The position numbers were made by a program, and so were the translations under genes. 64,000 bases of DNA from Paraburkholderia phytofirmans PsJN (lineage in GTDB: Bacteria > Pseudomonadota > Gammaproteobacteria > Burkholderiales > Burkholderiaceae): positions 744,001 to 808,000 of the forward strand of contig NC_010676.1 of NCBI RefSeq assembly GCF_000020125.1, read 5' to 3'. Under the pieces are notes generated by a model that worked only from the letters and a program-made list of their open reading frames with translations, searched no databases and had not been told where the DNA came from. How positions within the stretch are numbered: the first letter of the stretch is position 1; each line of letters begins with the position of its first letter. This document shows, piece by piece, positions 26,514 to 35,104 of this stretch.

Positions 26514-26832
26514 AACCGCGCTCCTGAGAATGCACTGAAGGGTTTTGAAACGACCGCGCTGCGGCGGCGCATGGCGAACACGCCACGCATGTTCCGTTCC
26601 CGCACGACGGCGCGCGCCATGCCGTGTCGGCAGGCGGCCGCCATGGTACAAAAAGATATGAAAAGCGGATTTAAGCACAGGTGGCAGAACGGCGCTGCGG
26701 GGAAGGCGGTATGCCGGGGAGGAAAATGCGTGTGATTGTAGTCGGCGGCGAGACCGATGCAGCGGGCCGTTAACAGTTGCGTCGGTCCCGCCGCCTTCAT
26801 TTAAAGGCTCTCGCGTCGCGTCTGGCGCCAGC
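26514..26832. other. Intergenic gap between DedA-rhodanese and cupin genes
   Basis: No coding region is supported in these 319 bases. The only structured element seen is the long hairpin at 26744-26795, annotated separately. Confidence 0.6.
26744..26795 (-). terminator. 18-bp imperfect hairpin downstream of the cupin gene
   Basis: The arms 26744-26761 and 26778-26795 pair at 16 of 18 positions (GGCGGCG.GACCGA.GCA with its inverse) around a 16-base loop, 37 bases beyond the cupin stop on the minus strand. There is no clean T-run, so it may be a weak terminator or a 3' stability element. Confidence 0.45.
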
Positions 26833-27249
26833 TCACGCGTCAGAGGCCGGATCGTACGGCACGACGCGTTCGTGCTCGTCCGCGTGGTTGCGCGCCACGA
26901 TCGCGCGCGCCGCGGTGGTCGCGTCCAGATTGAACGGCTGATGCGGCACGCCCGGCGCAATGAACAGGAAATCGCCCGGTTCGGTAATCACGGACTCCCG
27001 CAAGCCCGGTCCGTAGCGGGTTTCGATCTTGCCTTCGAGCTGGTAGATCGCGGTTTCGTAGTCGGCGTGAAAGTGCGGTTCGGCATGGCCGCCCGGCGGC
27101 ACCACGACCATATACATCGACAAACCCGTACTGCCTGCGGTGCCGGCCGAGATGCCGACAAAGTAAGGCAGGCGCTGGGTCGTCGCCATTGCCCGGTCGG
27201 GTCGAACCTTGACGACGCGCGCTCGCGCGTCGTGTAAAACGTCTGACAT
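26833..27249 (-). CDS. Single-domain cupin protein
   Basis: This 138-residue cupin has motif 1 PPGGHAEPHFHADYETAIYQLEG, with His/His/Glu metal ligands, and motif 2 PGDFLFIAPGVPHQPFN. These small metal-binding barrels act as dioxygenases, isomerases or ligand sensors; the sequence does not decide. It is divergent from the AhpD-like peroxidase gene (183-base gap), which hints at shared regulation. The hairpin downstream probably ends its transcript. Confidence 0.85.
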   Translation of the reverse strand: MSDVLHDARARVVKVRPDRAMATTQRLPYFVGISAGTAGSTGLSMYMVVVPPGGHAEPHFHADYETAIYQLEGKIETRYGPGLRESVITEPGDFLFIAPGVPHQPFNLDATTAARAIVARNHADEHERVVPYDPASDA

Positions 27250-27432
27250 GGTCAGCTCCTGCTGAAATCCGGCCTGCGCCGGTCGTCGCGGCGCGGCTCA
27301 TGCTCCCTTGAGTGCAAAGTCTAGACGATATGAGCGCCGATATCGGACCTTGTCGAGCGCAGGCATGCTGCTGCGATTGTGCGGCTTGCTAGAATCGTCG
27401 TCATACCCACACAGATACGACGGAGACACAGC

Positions 27433-28038
27433 ATGGCCAAGCCTCAGCCGATCAGCCGCTACCCCGTGCCCGAACCGGACGCGTGGCCGGACGACATTCG
27501 CGCGCGCATTCTCGAAGTTCAGGAAAAAGCCGGTTTCGTGCCGAATGTGTTTCTGACGCTGGCGCACCGCCCGGACGAATTCCGCGCGTTCTTCGCCTAT
27601 CACGACGCGTTGATGCTGAAAGAGGGTGGCCTGAGCAAAGGCGAGCGCGAGATGATCGTGGTCGCGACCAGCGCGATCAACCAGTGCCTGTATTGCGTGG
27701 TCGCGCACGGCGCGATTCTGCGCATCTACGAAAAGGCGCCGCTGCTGGCCGATCAGGTCGCCGTCAATCATCGCAAGGCGGATATCACGCCGCGCCAGAA
27801 GGCGATGCTCGATTTTGCGGTCAAGGTTTGCAGCGCGTCCGGCACGGTCGGCGACGCCGACTTTCAAGCTCTGCGCGAGCATCGCTTTTCCGACGAAGAC
27901 ATCTGGGATATCGCGGCGATCACCGCGTTTTTCGGTCTGTCGAACCGCATGGCCAACGTCATTTCCATGCGTCCGAACGACGAGTTCTATCTGATGGGGC
28001 GCGTGCCGAAAGCCGCAGTGGAGACGCCGAAAAAATAG
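27433..28038 (+). CDS. AhpD-like peroxidase-related protein
   Basis: This 201-residue carboxymuconolactone-decarboxylase/AhpD-fold protein has the redox pair Cys85-Cys88 with His92 in INQCLYCVVAHGA, the usual proton-relay motif of alkylhydroperoxidase D. N-terminal (PDDIRARILEVQEKAGFVPNV) and C-terminal (MANVISMRPNDEFYLMGR) blocks place it in the uncharacterised peroxidase-related enzyme group. GGAG lies eight bases before the ATG at 27433. TAGAAT at 27390-27395 is a plausible -10 element. It likely detoxifies organic hydroperoxides. Confidence 0.88.
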   Translation: MAKPQPISRYPVPEPDAWPDDIRARILEVQEKAGFVPNVFLTLAHRPDEFRAFFAYHDALMLKEGGLSKGEREMIVVATSAINQCLYCVVAHGAILRIYEKAPLLADQVAVNHRKADITPRQKAMLDFAVKVCSASGTVGDADFQALREHRFSDEDIWDIAAITAFFGLSNRMANVISMRPNDEFYLMGRVPKAAVETPKK

Positions 28039-28116
28039 CCACGTAAGGGCATTTCCCGCTGTTTTTTTTCACTCGATGCCGGCGGCTGCGTCCTCGAACA
28101 CCGCCGGCACGCACGC

Positions 28117-29367
28117 TCACGCAGCCGCCGGTTCGGCTCGAAGCGCGGGCGTGTTGACGGCGGTGTCGTCGATCGGAAAGTGCAGCATGGCGGCGACGAG
28201 GCCCGCGACCACCGTCGCTTCCCACAGCAGCGAATACGAGCCCGTCAGATCGAACACCAGACCGCCGAGCCACGCGCCGAGAAACGAGCCGATCTGATGG
28301 CTCAGAAAGCAGACCCCGAACAGGCTGCCGAGATGGCGCGTGCCGAACACTTTCGCGACCAGTCCACTCGTGAGCGGCACGGTGCCGAGCCAGGTCAGAC
28401 CCATCACGGCCGCGAAGATCACTACCGACGCCGGGCTTTTCGGCAGGAGAAAGAAAGCGCCGATCGTCACGCTGCGAATCACGTAAAGCCAGCCGAGCAC
28501 ATAGTGCTGCCGGAAGCGGCCGCCCAGCCAGCCGCAGGCCCAACTGCCCGCCATGTTGAACAGCCCGATCAGCGCGAGCGCGGTGGCGCCGAGTCCGATC
28601 GGCATATGGCAAAGCGACAGATATTCGGGCAGATGCGTGGCGATGAAGGCAAGCTGGAACCCGCAAGTGAAGAAACCGAGCGACAGCAGCCGGTAGCCGC
28701 GATGCCCGGCCGCTTGACCCAGCACCTTGCGAAGCGGCGCGGCGGGCGTTTCCTGAACGGGCGTGCCGACCCGCGCGCGCCGGTCGAGCACCATGCCGAG
28801 CGGGGCGATTAGCAGCATCAGGAAAGCCAGGACGAAGAGCGACGTTGCGATGCCCGAACTGAGGCGGATGCCTTGTACGAGCGGCACCATCAGCACCTGG
28901 CCCGCGGAGCCGCCGGCGCTGACAAGCCCCATCGCCATGCTGCGTTTTTCCGGCGAAGCGATGCGGCCGACCGCCGGCAGCACCACGCCGAAGGTCGTGC
29001 AACTCACGCCGATTCCCACCAGCAGTCCCATGCCGACGATCAGCATGGCGCCGCTGGGCGCCACGGCCGCGAGGCCGAGTCCCGCCGCGAATGTCGTCGC
29101 GCCGAACGCGACCACCGGCGCCGAGCCGTAGCGATCCGCGGCGGCGCCCGCGAACGGCTGGGCGAAACCCCACACGAGATTGTGCAGCGCGATCGCGAAT
29201 GCGATCAGCGTGACCGGCAAGCCGCGGTCGAACGAGAATGGCCCGATGAAAAGGCCAAAGGTCTGCCGGATCCCCATCGCGGCGCTCAGAATGAGCGCGC
29301 CGGCGAGGATCACGAGCGTCGTCTGATTGAAGGCGGGGGCGAAGCGTTTGCTGTCGGCGGTGGACAT
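28117..29367 (-). CDS. MFS transporter, monocarboxylate/CynX-like
   Basis: This 416-residue carrier has 12 helices: MGIRQTFGLFIGPFSFDRG in helix 1, HNLVWGFAQPFAGAAADRYGSAPV as the first loop motif, LGAWLGGLVFDLTGSYSLLW near the end. This pattern is shared by the oxalate/formate and monocarboxylate MFS branch. The start at 29367 has AGGAG nine bases upstream. It lies downstream of the LysR gene on the same strand, separated by a strong inverted repeat. Substrate unknown. Confidence 0.85.
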   Translation of the reverse strand: MSTADSKRFAPAFNQTTLVILAGALILSAAMGIRQTFGLFIGPFSFDRGLPVTLIAFAIALHNLVWGFAQPFAGAAADRYGSAPVVAFGATTFAAGLGLAAVAPSGAMLIVGMGLLVGIGVSCTTFGVVLPAVGRIASPEKRSMAMGLVSAGGSAGQVLMVPLVQGIRLSSGIATSLFVLAFLMLLIAPLGMVLDRRARVGTPVQETPAAPLRKVLGQAAGHRGYRLLSLGFFTCGFQLAFIATHLPEYLSLCHMPIGLGATALALIGLFNMAGSWACGWLGGRFRQHYVLGWLYVIRSVTIGAFFLLPKSPASVVIFAAVMGLTWLGTVPLTSGLVAKVFGTRHLGSLFGVCFLSHQIGSFLGAWLGGLVFDLTGSYSLLWEATVVAGLVAAMLHFPIDDTAVNTPALRAEPAAA

Positions 29368-29434
29368 GGTTCTGATCTCCTTCGACATATGGTCGCAGCG
29401 AGCGTCAGAAGCGGCAAAAGATAAGTTTTCGACA

Positions 29435-29457
29435 ACAGGTGAGCGTGGCTCACCTGT
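29435..29457. promoter_or_regulatory. 23-bp perfect inverted repeat between LysR and MFS genes
   Basis: ACAGGTGAGC and GCTCACCTGT (10-bp arms, three-base centre GTG) lie 18 bases after the LysR stop and about 67 bases before the MFS start. As RNA on the minus strand it is a very stable hairpin; as DNA it is a textbook dimer operator. Either a LysR-gene terminator or a separate control site for the MFS gene fits. The sequence after it (GTCGAAAACTTATCTTTT) is only moderately T-rich. Confidence 0.55.
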
Positions 29458-29474
29458 GCGAACGGACATGCGGT

Positions 29475-30413
29475 TTAATTGGCGGTGCTTTGCAGTGCCT
29501 GGTCGGCAGGGTTGGCGTGAGTGTCGAAGTGCTCGGCCTCGCTCACCAGCCAGCGTTTGAAATCGAAAAGCTCCGGCCGGCGATCCGCGTTTTCCGCGCT
29601 CACCAACCAGTAGGCCGTGGTGGACGCGATCGTCGCCGCACAGGCTTGCACCAGCGTGCCGTTGTCGATATCGCGATCCACCAGCGGGCGCCTGCCGAGC
29701 GCGACGCCAAGACCCATCGCGGCGGCTTCGAAGGCCAGTTGGATCGTGTCGACGCGCAGGCCCGCGGCGGTATCGATGCCCTCGGTGCCGGTCGCATCGA
29801 ACCAAGCCTGCCAGTCCTCGCTGGCGGCGTTGACGTGAATGAGCGTCGCGCGACGCAGGTCCGCGTTGCCCTGCTCGTCGCGCAGATTCGCCAGATATGC
29901 GGGGCTGCATACGGGCACGAAGCGCTCGCCGAACAGCCGCGTCCACGCGGTACCCGCGACCGGCGCACGGCTCATGCGGACCGCGAAATCGAACCCGTCG
30001 ACGGGAAAGCCGACTTGCCGATGCGAGGTATCGACGCTCACGTTCACATTCGGCCAGCGCGCGCGGAAGCCGGCAAGGCGCGGCAGCAACCAGCGCGAGG
30101 CGAAAGTCGGCGCGCAACTCAGTGCGATCGGGCGATCCGCGCGGTGATTCGGCAGACGCTGCGTGCCGATGGCGATCAGCGAAAACGCTTCGGAGACGTA
30201 CGACAGATAGTCCGCGCCGCTCGCCGTGAGCGAAATGCCGCGCGGCTCGCGCGCGAACAGTTCGACGCCGAGCGCCTGTTCCAGGCCGACAATGCCGTGG
30301 CTGATCGCGCTCGGCGTGACGTTCAGTTCCGCGGCGGCAAGTTTGAAACTCTGATGCCTGCCGGCCGCTTCGAAGAAACGAAGCGCCGGCAACGGTGGCA
30401 GACGAAGCGGCAT
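29475..30413 (-). CDS. LysR-family transcriptional regulator, GcvA-like
   Basis: The protein has 312 residues. The N-terminal HTH (ALRFFEAAGRHQSFKLAAAELNVTPSAISH, then LEQALGVELFAREPRGISLT) is of the GcvA subtype, followed by the two-lobed effector domain (IALSCAPTFASRWLLPRLAGF). GGAG lies nine bases before the ATG at 30413. It is divergent from the DUF899 gene and upstream of the MFS gene, either of which may be its target. Confidence 0.88.
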   Translation of the reverse strand: MPLRLPPLPALRFFEAAGRHQSFKLAAAELNVTPSAISHGIVGLEQALGVELFAREPRGISLTASGADYLSYVSEAFSLIAIGTQRLPNHRADRPIALSCAPTFASRWLLPRLAGFRARWPNVNVSVDTSHRQVGFPVDGFDFAVRMSRAPVAGTAWTRLFGERFVPVCSPAYLANLRDEQGNADLRRATLIHVNAASEDWQAWFDATGTEGIDTAAGLRVDTIQLAFEAAAMGLGVALGRRPLVDRDIDNGTLVQACAATIASTTAYWLVSAENADRRPELFDFKRWLVSEAEHFDTHANPADQALQSTAN

Positions 30414-30647
30414 GTTGCATCTCCATGGACGGCGCGCCCGGCGCGCGTGCTGTTGCGTTAAGGATACCTTGCCGGGCGCTTTGGGTTGCCGTTGCGGCAG
30501 GTGCGAGCGTTGCAGCAAAAAGTTTCGATCGATGCTGTCGATTTGCCACCGCGTGGTTCGTCGTGACTACATGGAGGACGAAACGCGCTCGCGCTCGCGG
30601 CGCGCTGCCTGCGTCCTTTATCCTTGTTCCGTGACAGGAGATGGCTG

Positions 30648-31379
30648 ATGAATGACGTATTTGCATCTGCACAAACGTTGAAGCCGGCCCGCCAACTGGC
30701 GGCCGGCACACCGAGCCGCTTTCCCGGCGAAAGCGCCGACTATCGCCTTGCGCGCAACGAACTGCTCGCCGAGGAAATCGAGTTGCGACGCCATATCGAA
30801 CGGGTCGCCGAACAGCGCCGCGCGCTGCCACCCGGCGGCGTCGTGCCGGAAGATTATCTTTTCATGGGCGAAGCAGGCCCGGTGAAGCTATCGGACATGT
30901 TCGGCGAACACGACACGCTCGTCACCTACAACTGGATGTTCGGCCCGCAGCGCGCCCGGCCGTGTCCAATGTGCACGTCGCTGCTGAGCGCATACGACGG
31001 CGAAATGCCTGACATGCTGCAGCGCGTGGCGTTTGCCATCATCGCGCGCTCGCCGATCGAGAAGCTGGTGGCGTTCAAGCAGGAGCGCGGCTGGCGGCAT
31101 CTGCGGCTGTATTCGTCGGGCGGCAACACGTTCAATCGCGACTACGCGGCGGAAGATCCGGCCGGCGACGACAACCCCGCGTTCAACGTGTTCACGCGCT
31201 CGGGCGGCACGGTGCGGCACTTCTGGGCAGAGGAGATGGGACCATCGACCGCGGACCCCGGGCAGGATCCACGCGGCGCGCCGGACGTGATGCCCATCTG
31301 GACCGTGCTCGATATGACGCCGGGCGGACGCGGTACGGACTGGTACCCGAAACTCGAATACGGAAACGCGGCGCGTTAA
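30648..31379 (+). CDS. DUF899 thioredoxin-like protein
   Basis: This 243-residue protein of the DUF899 family has an N-terminal helix (RNELLAEEIELRRHIERVAEQRRALPPGG) and then a thioredoxin-like fold with the paired cysteines in RPCPMCTSLLSAYDG. The later block GGTVRHFWAEEM and the ending PIWTVLDMTPGGRG are standard for the family. The start at 30648 has AGGAG nine bases upstream. It is divergent from the LysR gene. A redox role is suggested by fold only. Confidence 0.85.
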   Translation: MNDVFASAQTLKPARQLAAGTPSRFPGESADYRLARNELLAEEIELRRHIERVAEQRRALPPGGVVPEDYLFMGEAGPVKLSDMFGEHDTLVTYNWMFGPQRARPCPMCTSLLSAYDGEMPDMLQRVAFAIIARSPIEKLVAFKQERGWRHLRLYSSGGNTFNRDYAAEDPAGDDNPAFNVFTRSGGTVRHFWAEEMGPSTADPGQDPRGAPDVMPIWTVLDMTPGGRGTDWYPKLEYGNAAR

Positions 31380-31420
31380 GCACCGTGGTGAAGGCGGCGA
31401 GGCGCCGCACGCGCATCGCC

Positions 31421-31699
31421 GAAGAAGTGCCGGCGTTATTCGACCCCGATGGCCGCTGGAGTACGACGGCCATTGCGGTTTAAGCGTTCGGCATGCTCGC
31501 CCAGATGCCGTTCATCGCGACGAGCTTCTACACGGGCGCATTGGTGGAGTCGTTGGGCGGCGTCGATATTTCGTGGATCTTCGGGCTAGTCGCGCCCGCC
31601 TTGCTGTACTACTTGGCCGTGCGCGTCAAAGGCGCTGACATTCCCGAGCAGATGATCTTGCCGCGTGAATTCGGCGGCGCGGACAGCGTGGGGCAATAG
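31421..31699 (+). pseudogene. NCS1-family permease remnant (C-terminal fragment)
   Basis: One continuous frame reads EEVPALFDPDGRWSTTAIAV, a TAA stop, then AFGMLAQMPFIATSFYTGAL and VESLGGVDISWIFGLVAPAL. This matches the last two helices of nucleobase/allantoin-type NCS1 permeases, where the line runs on without a break. The first ten or so helices are missing because the DUF899 gene lies immediately upstream. The fragment is thus truncated at the 5' side and interrupted by an in-frame stop at about 31472-31474. Confidence 0.75.
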
Positions 31700-31729
31700 A
31701 GAGCGGGGCGACAAGACGCGGGCAATCGA

Positions 31730-33703
31730 CTACGGCAGCATTTGCACAGCGTAGTCGTGCCCCTGCGCCGTTTGCAGATACGCGGCGATTGCGCTCGCCC
31801 GCATCGGCCGGCTGAACAGATAACCCTGTACCGCGCGTGCGCCAAGCGTCTTGACGACCTCGACTTGCGATGCCGTCTCGAGTCCTTCCACCACGCATTC
31901 GAGTCCAAGGTTGCGGCACAGATCGAGTACCGACTTGACGATTTTCTTCGACGCGCTGTTGGTATCCACGTCCGTCATGAAGCTGCGATCGATCTTGATC
32001 GTATCGAAGGGCAGGCGGTGCACGTAGCTGAGGCTCGAGTAACCGGTGCCGAAGTCGTCGAGCGACACGCGGCAGCCGGCTTTCTTGATCATGGTGAGCG
32101 AGCTGCGGGCCTGTTCGAAATCGCGCGTCACGGCGGTCTCGGTGATTTCGAACGACACGCGATGCGGCGGCACGCCGCTAGCCAACACGATATCGATCAA
32201 CCGGCCGGCGCGCGCGGAAGTGCAGATATCGATCGCCGACAGATTGAACGACAGATAGAGCTCGCACGGCCAGCGCGCGGCTTCGTCGAGCGCCTTGTGC
32301 AGCAGGACGTCCGTGATGCGCAGAATCAGTTCGGTTCGCTCGGCAATCCGAATGAATTCTTCCGGCCTCACGGCGCCGAGCCGGGCGTTATGCCAGCGCC
32401 CAAGCGCTTCCATGCCGAGGGTGCGTTGCGTGACCACGTCGTAAATCGGCTGAAATTCCAGAAACAGTTCCGACTCGAGGTCCGCGTGACGCAGCTCCTG
32501 GGTAACGAGACTCGAACGCCGGATGCGCGTTTCATGTTCGGTCGAGAAGATGACGGGCGTGCCGCGCCGGCTTTCCTTGCCGACGTACAGCGCGGCGTCC
32601 GCGCGTTCGAACACCTGCGCCACCGTCGTGCCGGCCTCGGGAAACGCGGCCCAGCCGATCGTGCCCGACAACTCGGCGACATTGCCGGCGACCCGGTACG
32701 GCTGACCGAGTGCCTCACAGATGCGCTCGCCCAACTCGACGAGCGTCTCGTCCGTCAGCTTGTGCTGCGCCAGCACGCCGAATTCGTCGCCGCCGAGGCG
32801 TGCGAAGAAAATGCCGGGCTCGGCAAGCGCCAACAGCCGCGAGCCGACTTCCTGAAGAACGAGGTCGCCGCTGGCGTGGCCGTAGATATCGTTGACCTGC
32901 TTGAAACCGTCCAGATCGATCAGTCCGACATTGAAGCCGCCACTTGTGCCGATCGCCTGTTCGGACAACGCACGCAACGAGGCGAAGAAACTGCGCCGGT
33001 TAGGCAGGTCCGTCAGACTGTCGATACTCGCGAGCCGGAAGTTGTCGTCGCTCAGGCGCTGCGTCTTCTGCTGGCTCGCCTGCAATTCGCGCTGTGCGTG
33101 CACCACATCGGCAAAGGTCCGGCAATACAGCTGAATGATAAAGGCGAGCGCAATGCCGACGAGGGTCATGTCGACAGCCATCGCAATGAAGACCGGATAG
33201 CCTGTGAACACCAGAAATATCGAAAAGCTTAGGATGACGATAGACAGCAGCAGCATGGCCGCGGCGCGCAGGTGCATCAGGCAGAACACGCAGCCGACCA
33301 GCGTGGTCGCCATGTAAAACGCCACCTGCGTCTGTTCATACGCGGTGCCGTAGGGGAAAAGGAACAAGGACCAGGCGCTGAATGCGACGGCGAAGAGGCC
33401 CGCAAGCCAGGTCAGCTTGCGCACTTCGGGCACGGCTTTGTCGAGAGTCAGGACGCGGTGCCGAAGCCGCCACCAGCGTATGCAGCGGATGATGCACAGC
33501 GCGCACAGCGTCGCGGGAAAGTAGATCGACAGCCAGGCCGGCGCGCAGTTCACGTGTGTGATCGCAACGGCTGCCGTATTGACGAGCAGGATGAAATAAA
33601 GAAGCGGGACCTGGTGGCCGAATGCTTCGAGCTGCGAACGTACCAGCTCGGGGTCGCGTTCCGCGACCGACAGCGCCTCCCTCAATTTGACTAACAGAAT
33701 CAT
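31730..33703 (-). CDS. Membrane-bound GGDEF-EAL cyclic-di-GMP enzyme
   Basis: The protein has 657 residues. About six membrane helices (residues 35-200) lead through a short coiled linker (RELQASQQKTQRLSDDN) to a GGDEF domain with intact active site in FARLGGDEFGVL, then an EAL domain (MEALGRWHN, FDDFGTGYSSLSYVHRLPFDTIKID, DxE-type metal residues). Both cyclase and phosphodiesterase sites look conserved, so the net direction cannot be told. The gene is monocistronic. It could feed c-di-GMP control of the polysaccharide cluster, though nothing links them directly. Confidence 0.9.
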   Translation of the reverse strand: MILLVKLREALSVAERDPELVRSQLEAFGHQVPLLYFILLVNTAAVAITHVNCAPAWLSIYFPATLCALCIIRCIRWWRLRHRVLTLDKAVPEVRKLTWLAGLFAVAFSAWSLFLFPYGTAYEQTQVAFYMATTLVGCVFCLMHLRAAAMLLLSIVILSFSIFLVFTGYPVFIAMAVDMTLVGIALAFIIQLYCRTFADVVHAQRELQASQQKTQRLSDDNFRLASIDSLTDLPNRRSFFASLRALSEQAIGTSGGFNVGLIDLDGFKQVNDIYGHASGDLVLQEVGSRLLALAEPGIFFARLGGDEFGVLAQHKLTDETLVELGERICEALGQPYRVAGNVAELSGTIGWAAFPEAGTTVAQVFERADAALYVGKESRRGTPVIFSTEHETRIRRSSLVTQELRHADLESELFLEFQPIYDVVTQRTLGMEALGRWHNARLGAVRPEEFIRIAERTELILRITDVLLHKALDEAARWPCELYLSFNLSAIDICTSARAGRLIDIVLASGVPPHRVSFEITETAVTRDFEQARSSLTMIKKAGCRVSLDDFGTGYSSLSYVHRLPFDTIKIDRSFMTDVDTNSASKKIVKSVLDLCRNLGLECVVEGLETASQVEVVKTLGARAVQGYLFSRPMRASAIAAYLQTAQGHDYAVQMLP

Positions 33704-33888
33704 CCCGTCCCTTTAAACGTTTGCGCAGCACACGCAGCTTTGTATATCGGCATGACCGATGGGACCTTGAGGGCGGGTCAGATAGAAATCGATCGCTGTG
33801 CGAATAAACGGTAAGTACGACCGGGCGGCCGCACTTTATGTGTCATTTGTTCCGGGTCCAGAGCGGCTGAAGTGACAGGTGCGCTGAG

Positions 33889-34272
33889 TCAAAGCGCCGG
33901 GCATGAGAGCACGCGTTGGGGCGCGAGCGTGGTGCCGGGTTGGCCATTCTGCGCGGGCGTGCCTTGCGGCGGTGTGGAGACGAGCCGCACGCTATTCACG
34001 CCGGCATTCGCCAGCACATATTTTTCCGGGCTGTTCTCGGGCTGCCAATAGGCCCGGAAAACGCCGCCGTCGCCGAAAACCAGCAGCTTGCCGTGCACCG
34101 TTCGGGCACCGCTCACCAGGTCGACAGGCTCGCCGTCGCGTATCTGAAAGCTCTGCGGCGCGGGTGAATTTGCTGTGCCGACGAGCGTGGCGCAGCTGTT
34201 GTCGTCCGCTGCGAGAGCGCCGCACGACGTCGCGGCGAGCAGTGCACATGTTGCAATATGGCGAAATTTCAT
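33889..34272 (-). CDS. Small secreted hypothetical protein
   Basis: This 127-residue protein has a signal peptide MKFRHIATCALLAATSCGALAA. The mature part holds two cysteines (NSCATLVG and the C-terminal LSCPAL) that could form one disulfide, and a short conserved-looking core (DGEPVDLVSGARTVHGKLLVFGDGGVFRAYW). No family recognised. GGGAG lies eleven bases upstream of the ATG at 34272. It is alone, divergent from the HU gene. Confidence 0.65.
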   Translation of the reverse strand: MKFRHIATCALLAATSCGALAADDNSCATLVGTANSPAPQSFQIRDGEPVDLVSGARTVHGKLLVFGDGGVFRAYWQPENSPEKYVLANAGVNSVRLVSTPPQGTPAQNGQPGTTLAPQRVLSCPAL

Positions 34273-34622
34273 TTTTTTATTTCTCCCGGATTCTCTATTT
34301 AATGCCGCCGCGCCTGACAAATATCGAGTCTTGCCGGTCCACCATAGGATAGTAAAAAAGCCCGCCGGTAGCGGCTTTGGACGTGCTAAAGCACTGAAAT
34401 TGCAACGGATTGTGATAACGCGAAAACACATATCTGGCCGAAGAAGCGGCCAAGGGCGCGATTCTTATGGCACTTTGCCGGAAAAAATCGTCAAATTCCC
34501 TGTGGGCGGGTGATACAAGGCTTACACCCAAGGTTTGCGCGAACCCGCGCCTATGCGTTAGTGTGTCGGTCCCGGCGCAACAGATGTGGCGCCGGTTCCA
34601 TGATTACCATACGGGAAGTGCT
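34273..34622. other. Divergent gap between the secreted protein and HU genes
   Basis: The 350 bases contain no gene. They hold a terminator-like hairpin for the minus strand (annotated separately) and a small palindrome GTGCTAAAGCAC at 34383-34394. The HU promoter must also lie here, but no strong sigma-70 pair was picked out. Confidence 0.55.
34353..34378 (-). terminator. Orphan intrinsic terminator on the minus strand
   Basis: Read on the minus strand, AAAGCC and GGCTTT form a stem around a ten-base GC-rich loop and run directly into a T-run of six T. No annotated gene on the minus strand lies upstream between here and the HU start, so the transcript it ends is unidentified. A small RNA is one possibility. 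Confidence 0.45.
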
Positions 34623-34901
34623 ATGAACAAACAGGAACTGATTGATGCAGTCGCCGCAGCGACGGGCGAAAGCAAAGCGGCCACCGGCCAAACCATCGAC
34701 GCGATCGTCGAAGCGGTGACCAAAGCCGTGGTGGGTGGCGATACGGTGCAACTGGTCGGTTTCGGTTCTTTCTCGACTGGCGCGCGCGCAGCACGCGTGG
34801 GCCGCAATCCGTCGACGGGTGCCGAGATCCAGATCGCGGCTGCCAAGACGGTGAAGTTCACCGCTGGCAAGGCGTTCAAGGAAGCTGTCAACGCGTCGTA
34901 A
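34623..34901 (+). CDS. HU-family DNA-binding protein
   Basis: The protein has 92 residues. [20 protein letters not shown] forms the helical dimerisation half. [21 protein letters not shown] and [20 protein letters not shown] form the beta-arm and closing strands with the conserved Asn-Pro. It bends and compacts DNA as a dimer. GGAAG precedes the ATG at 34623. It is a stand-alone gene converging on the DAHP synthase gene, with a GC-rich hairpin between them. Confidence 0.95.
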   Translation: MNKQELIDAVAAATGESKAATGQTIDAIVEAVTKAVVGGDTVQLVGFGSFSTGARAARVGRNPSTGAEIQIAAAKTVKFTAGKAFKEAVNAS

Positions 34902-35046
34902 TGCAACGCGCTTCGCGCCGGAGCATCCACGCGCGCTGCCATGGCGCGCGGCGAGCGATGCATCGGGCGTGAGGAATCACGCGCTGCCCAACCCCGGTGA
35001 GGCGGATCGATCGGCGGATGGTGCGGCGCGTGTGTTTTTGTACTCT

Positions 35047-35069
35047 CCCCCAAGGGGCTTCCTCGGGGG
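35047..35069. terminator. GC hairpin between convergent HU and DAHP synthase genes
   Basis: CCCCCAAGG and CCTCGGGGG pair over nine positions (one G-T wobble) around a five-base loop, about 145 bases after the HU stop and 36 bases after the DAHP synthase stop. There is no T-run on either side, so it is a possible bidirectional 3' structure rather than a clear terminator. Confidence 0.35.
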
Positions 35070-35104
35070 CGTGTTCGACGCGGCGTTGGCGGCGCGGCGC
35101 GCAC

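Noticed and set aside
26514..26960. An N-terminal extension of the DedA-rhodanese protein
   Set aside because: The added 150 residues are Arg/Pro-rich and unlike DedA; the GTG at 26513 with AGGAG gives the usual first helix.
27337..27346. CCGATATCGG palindrome between cupin and peroxidase genes
   Set aside because: Ten-base self-complementary words are frequent enough by chance, and it is not aligned to a clear promoter.
28117..30831. A single very long minus-strand gene merging the MFS and the region antisense in frame to LysR
   Set aside because: The MFS protein starts naturally at 29367 with a ribosome site; the upstream extension runs out of frame through the LysR gene and carries no MFS sequence.
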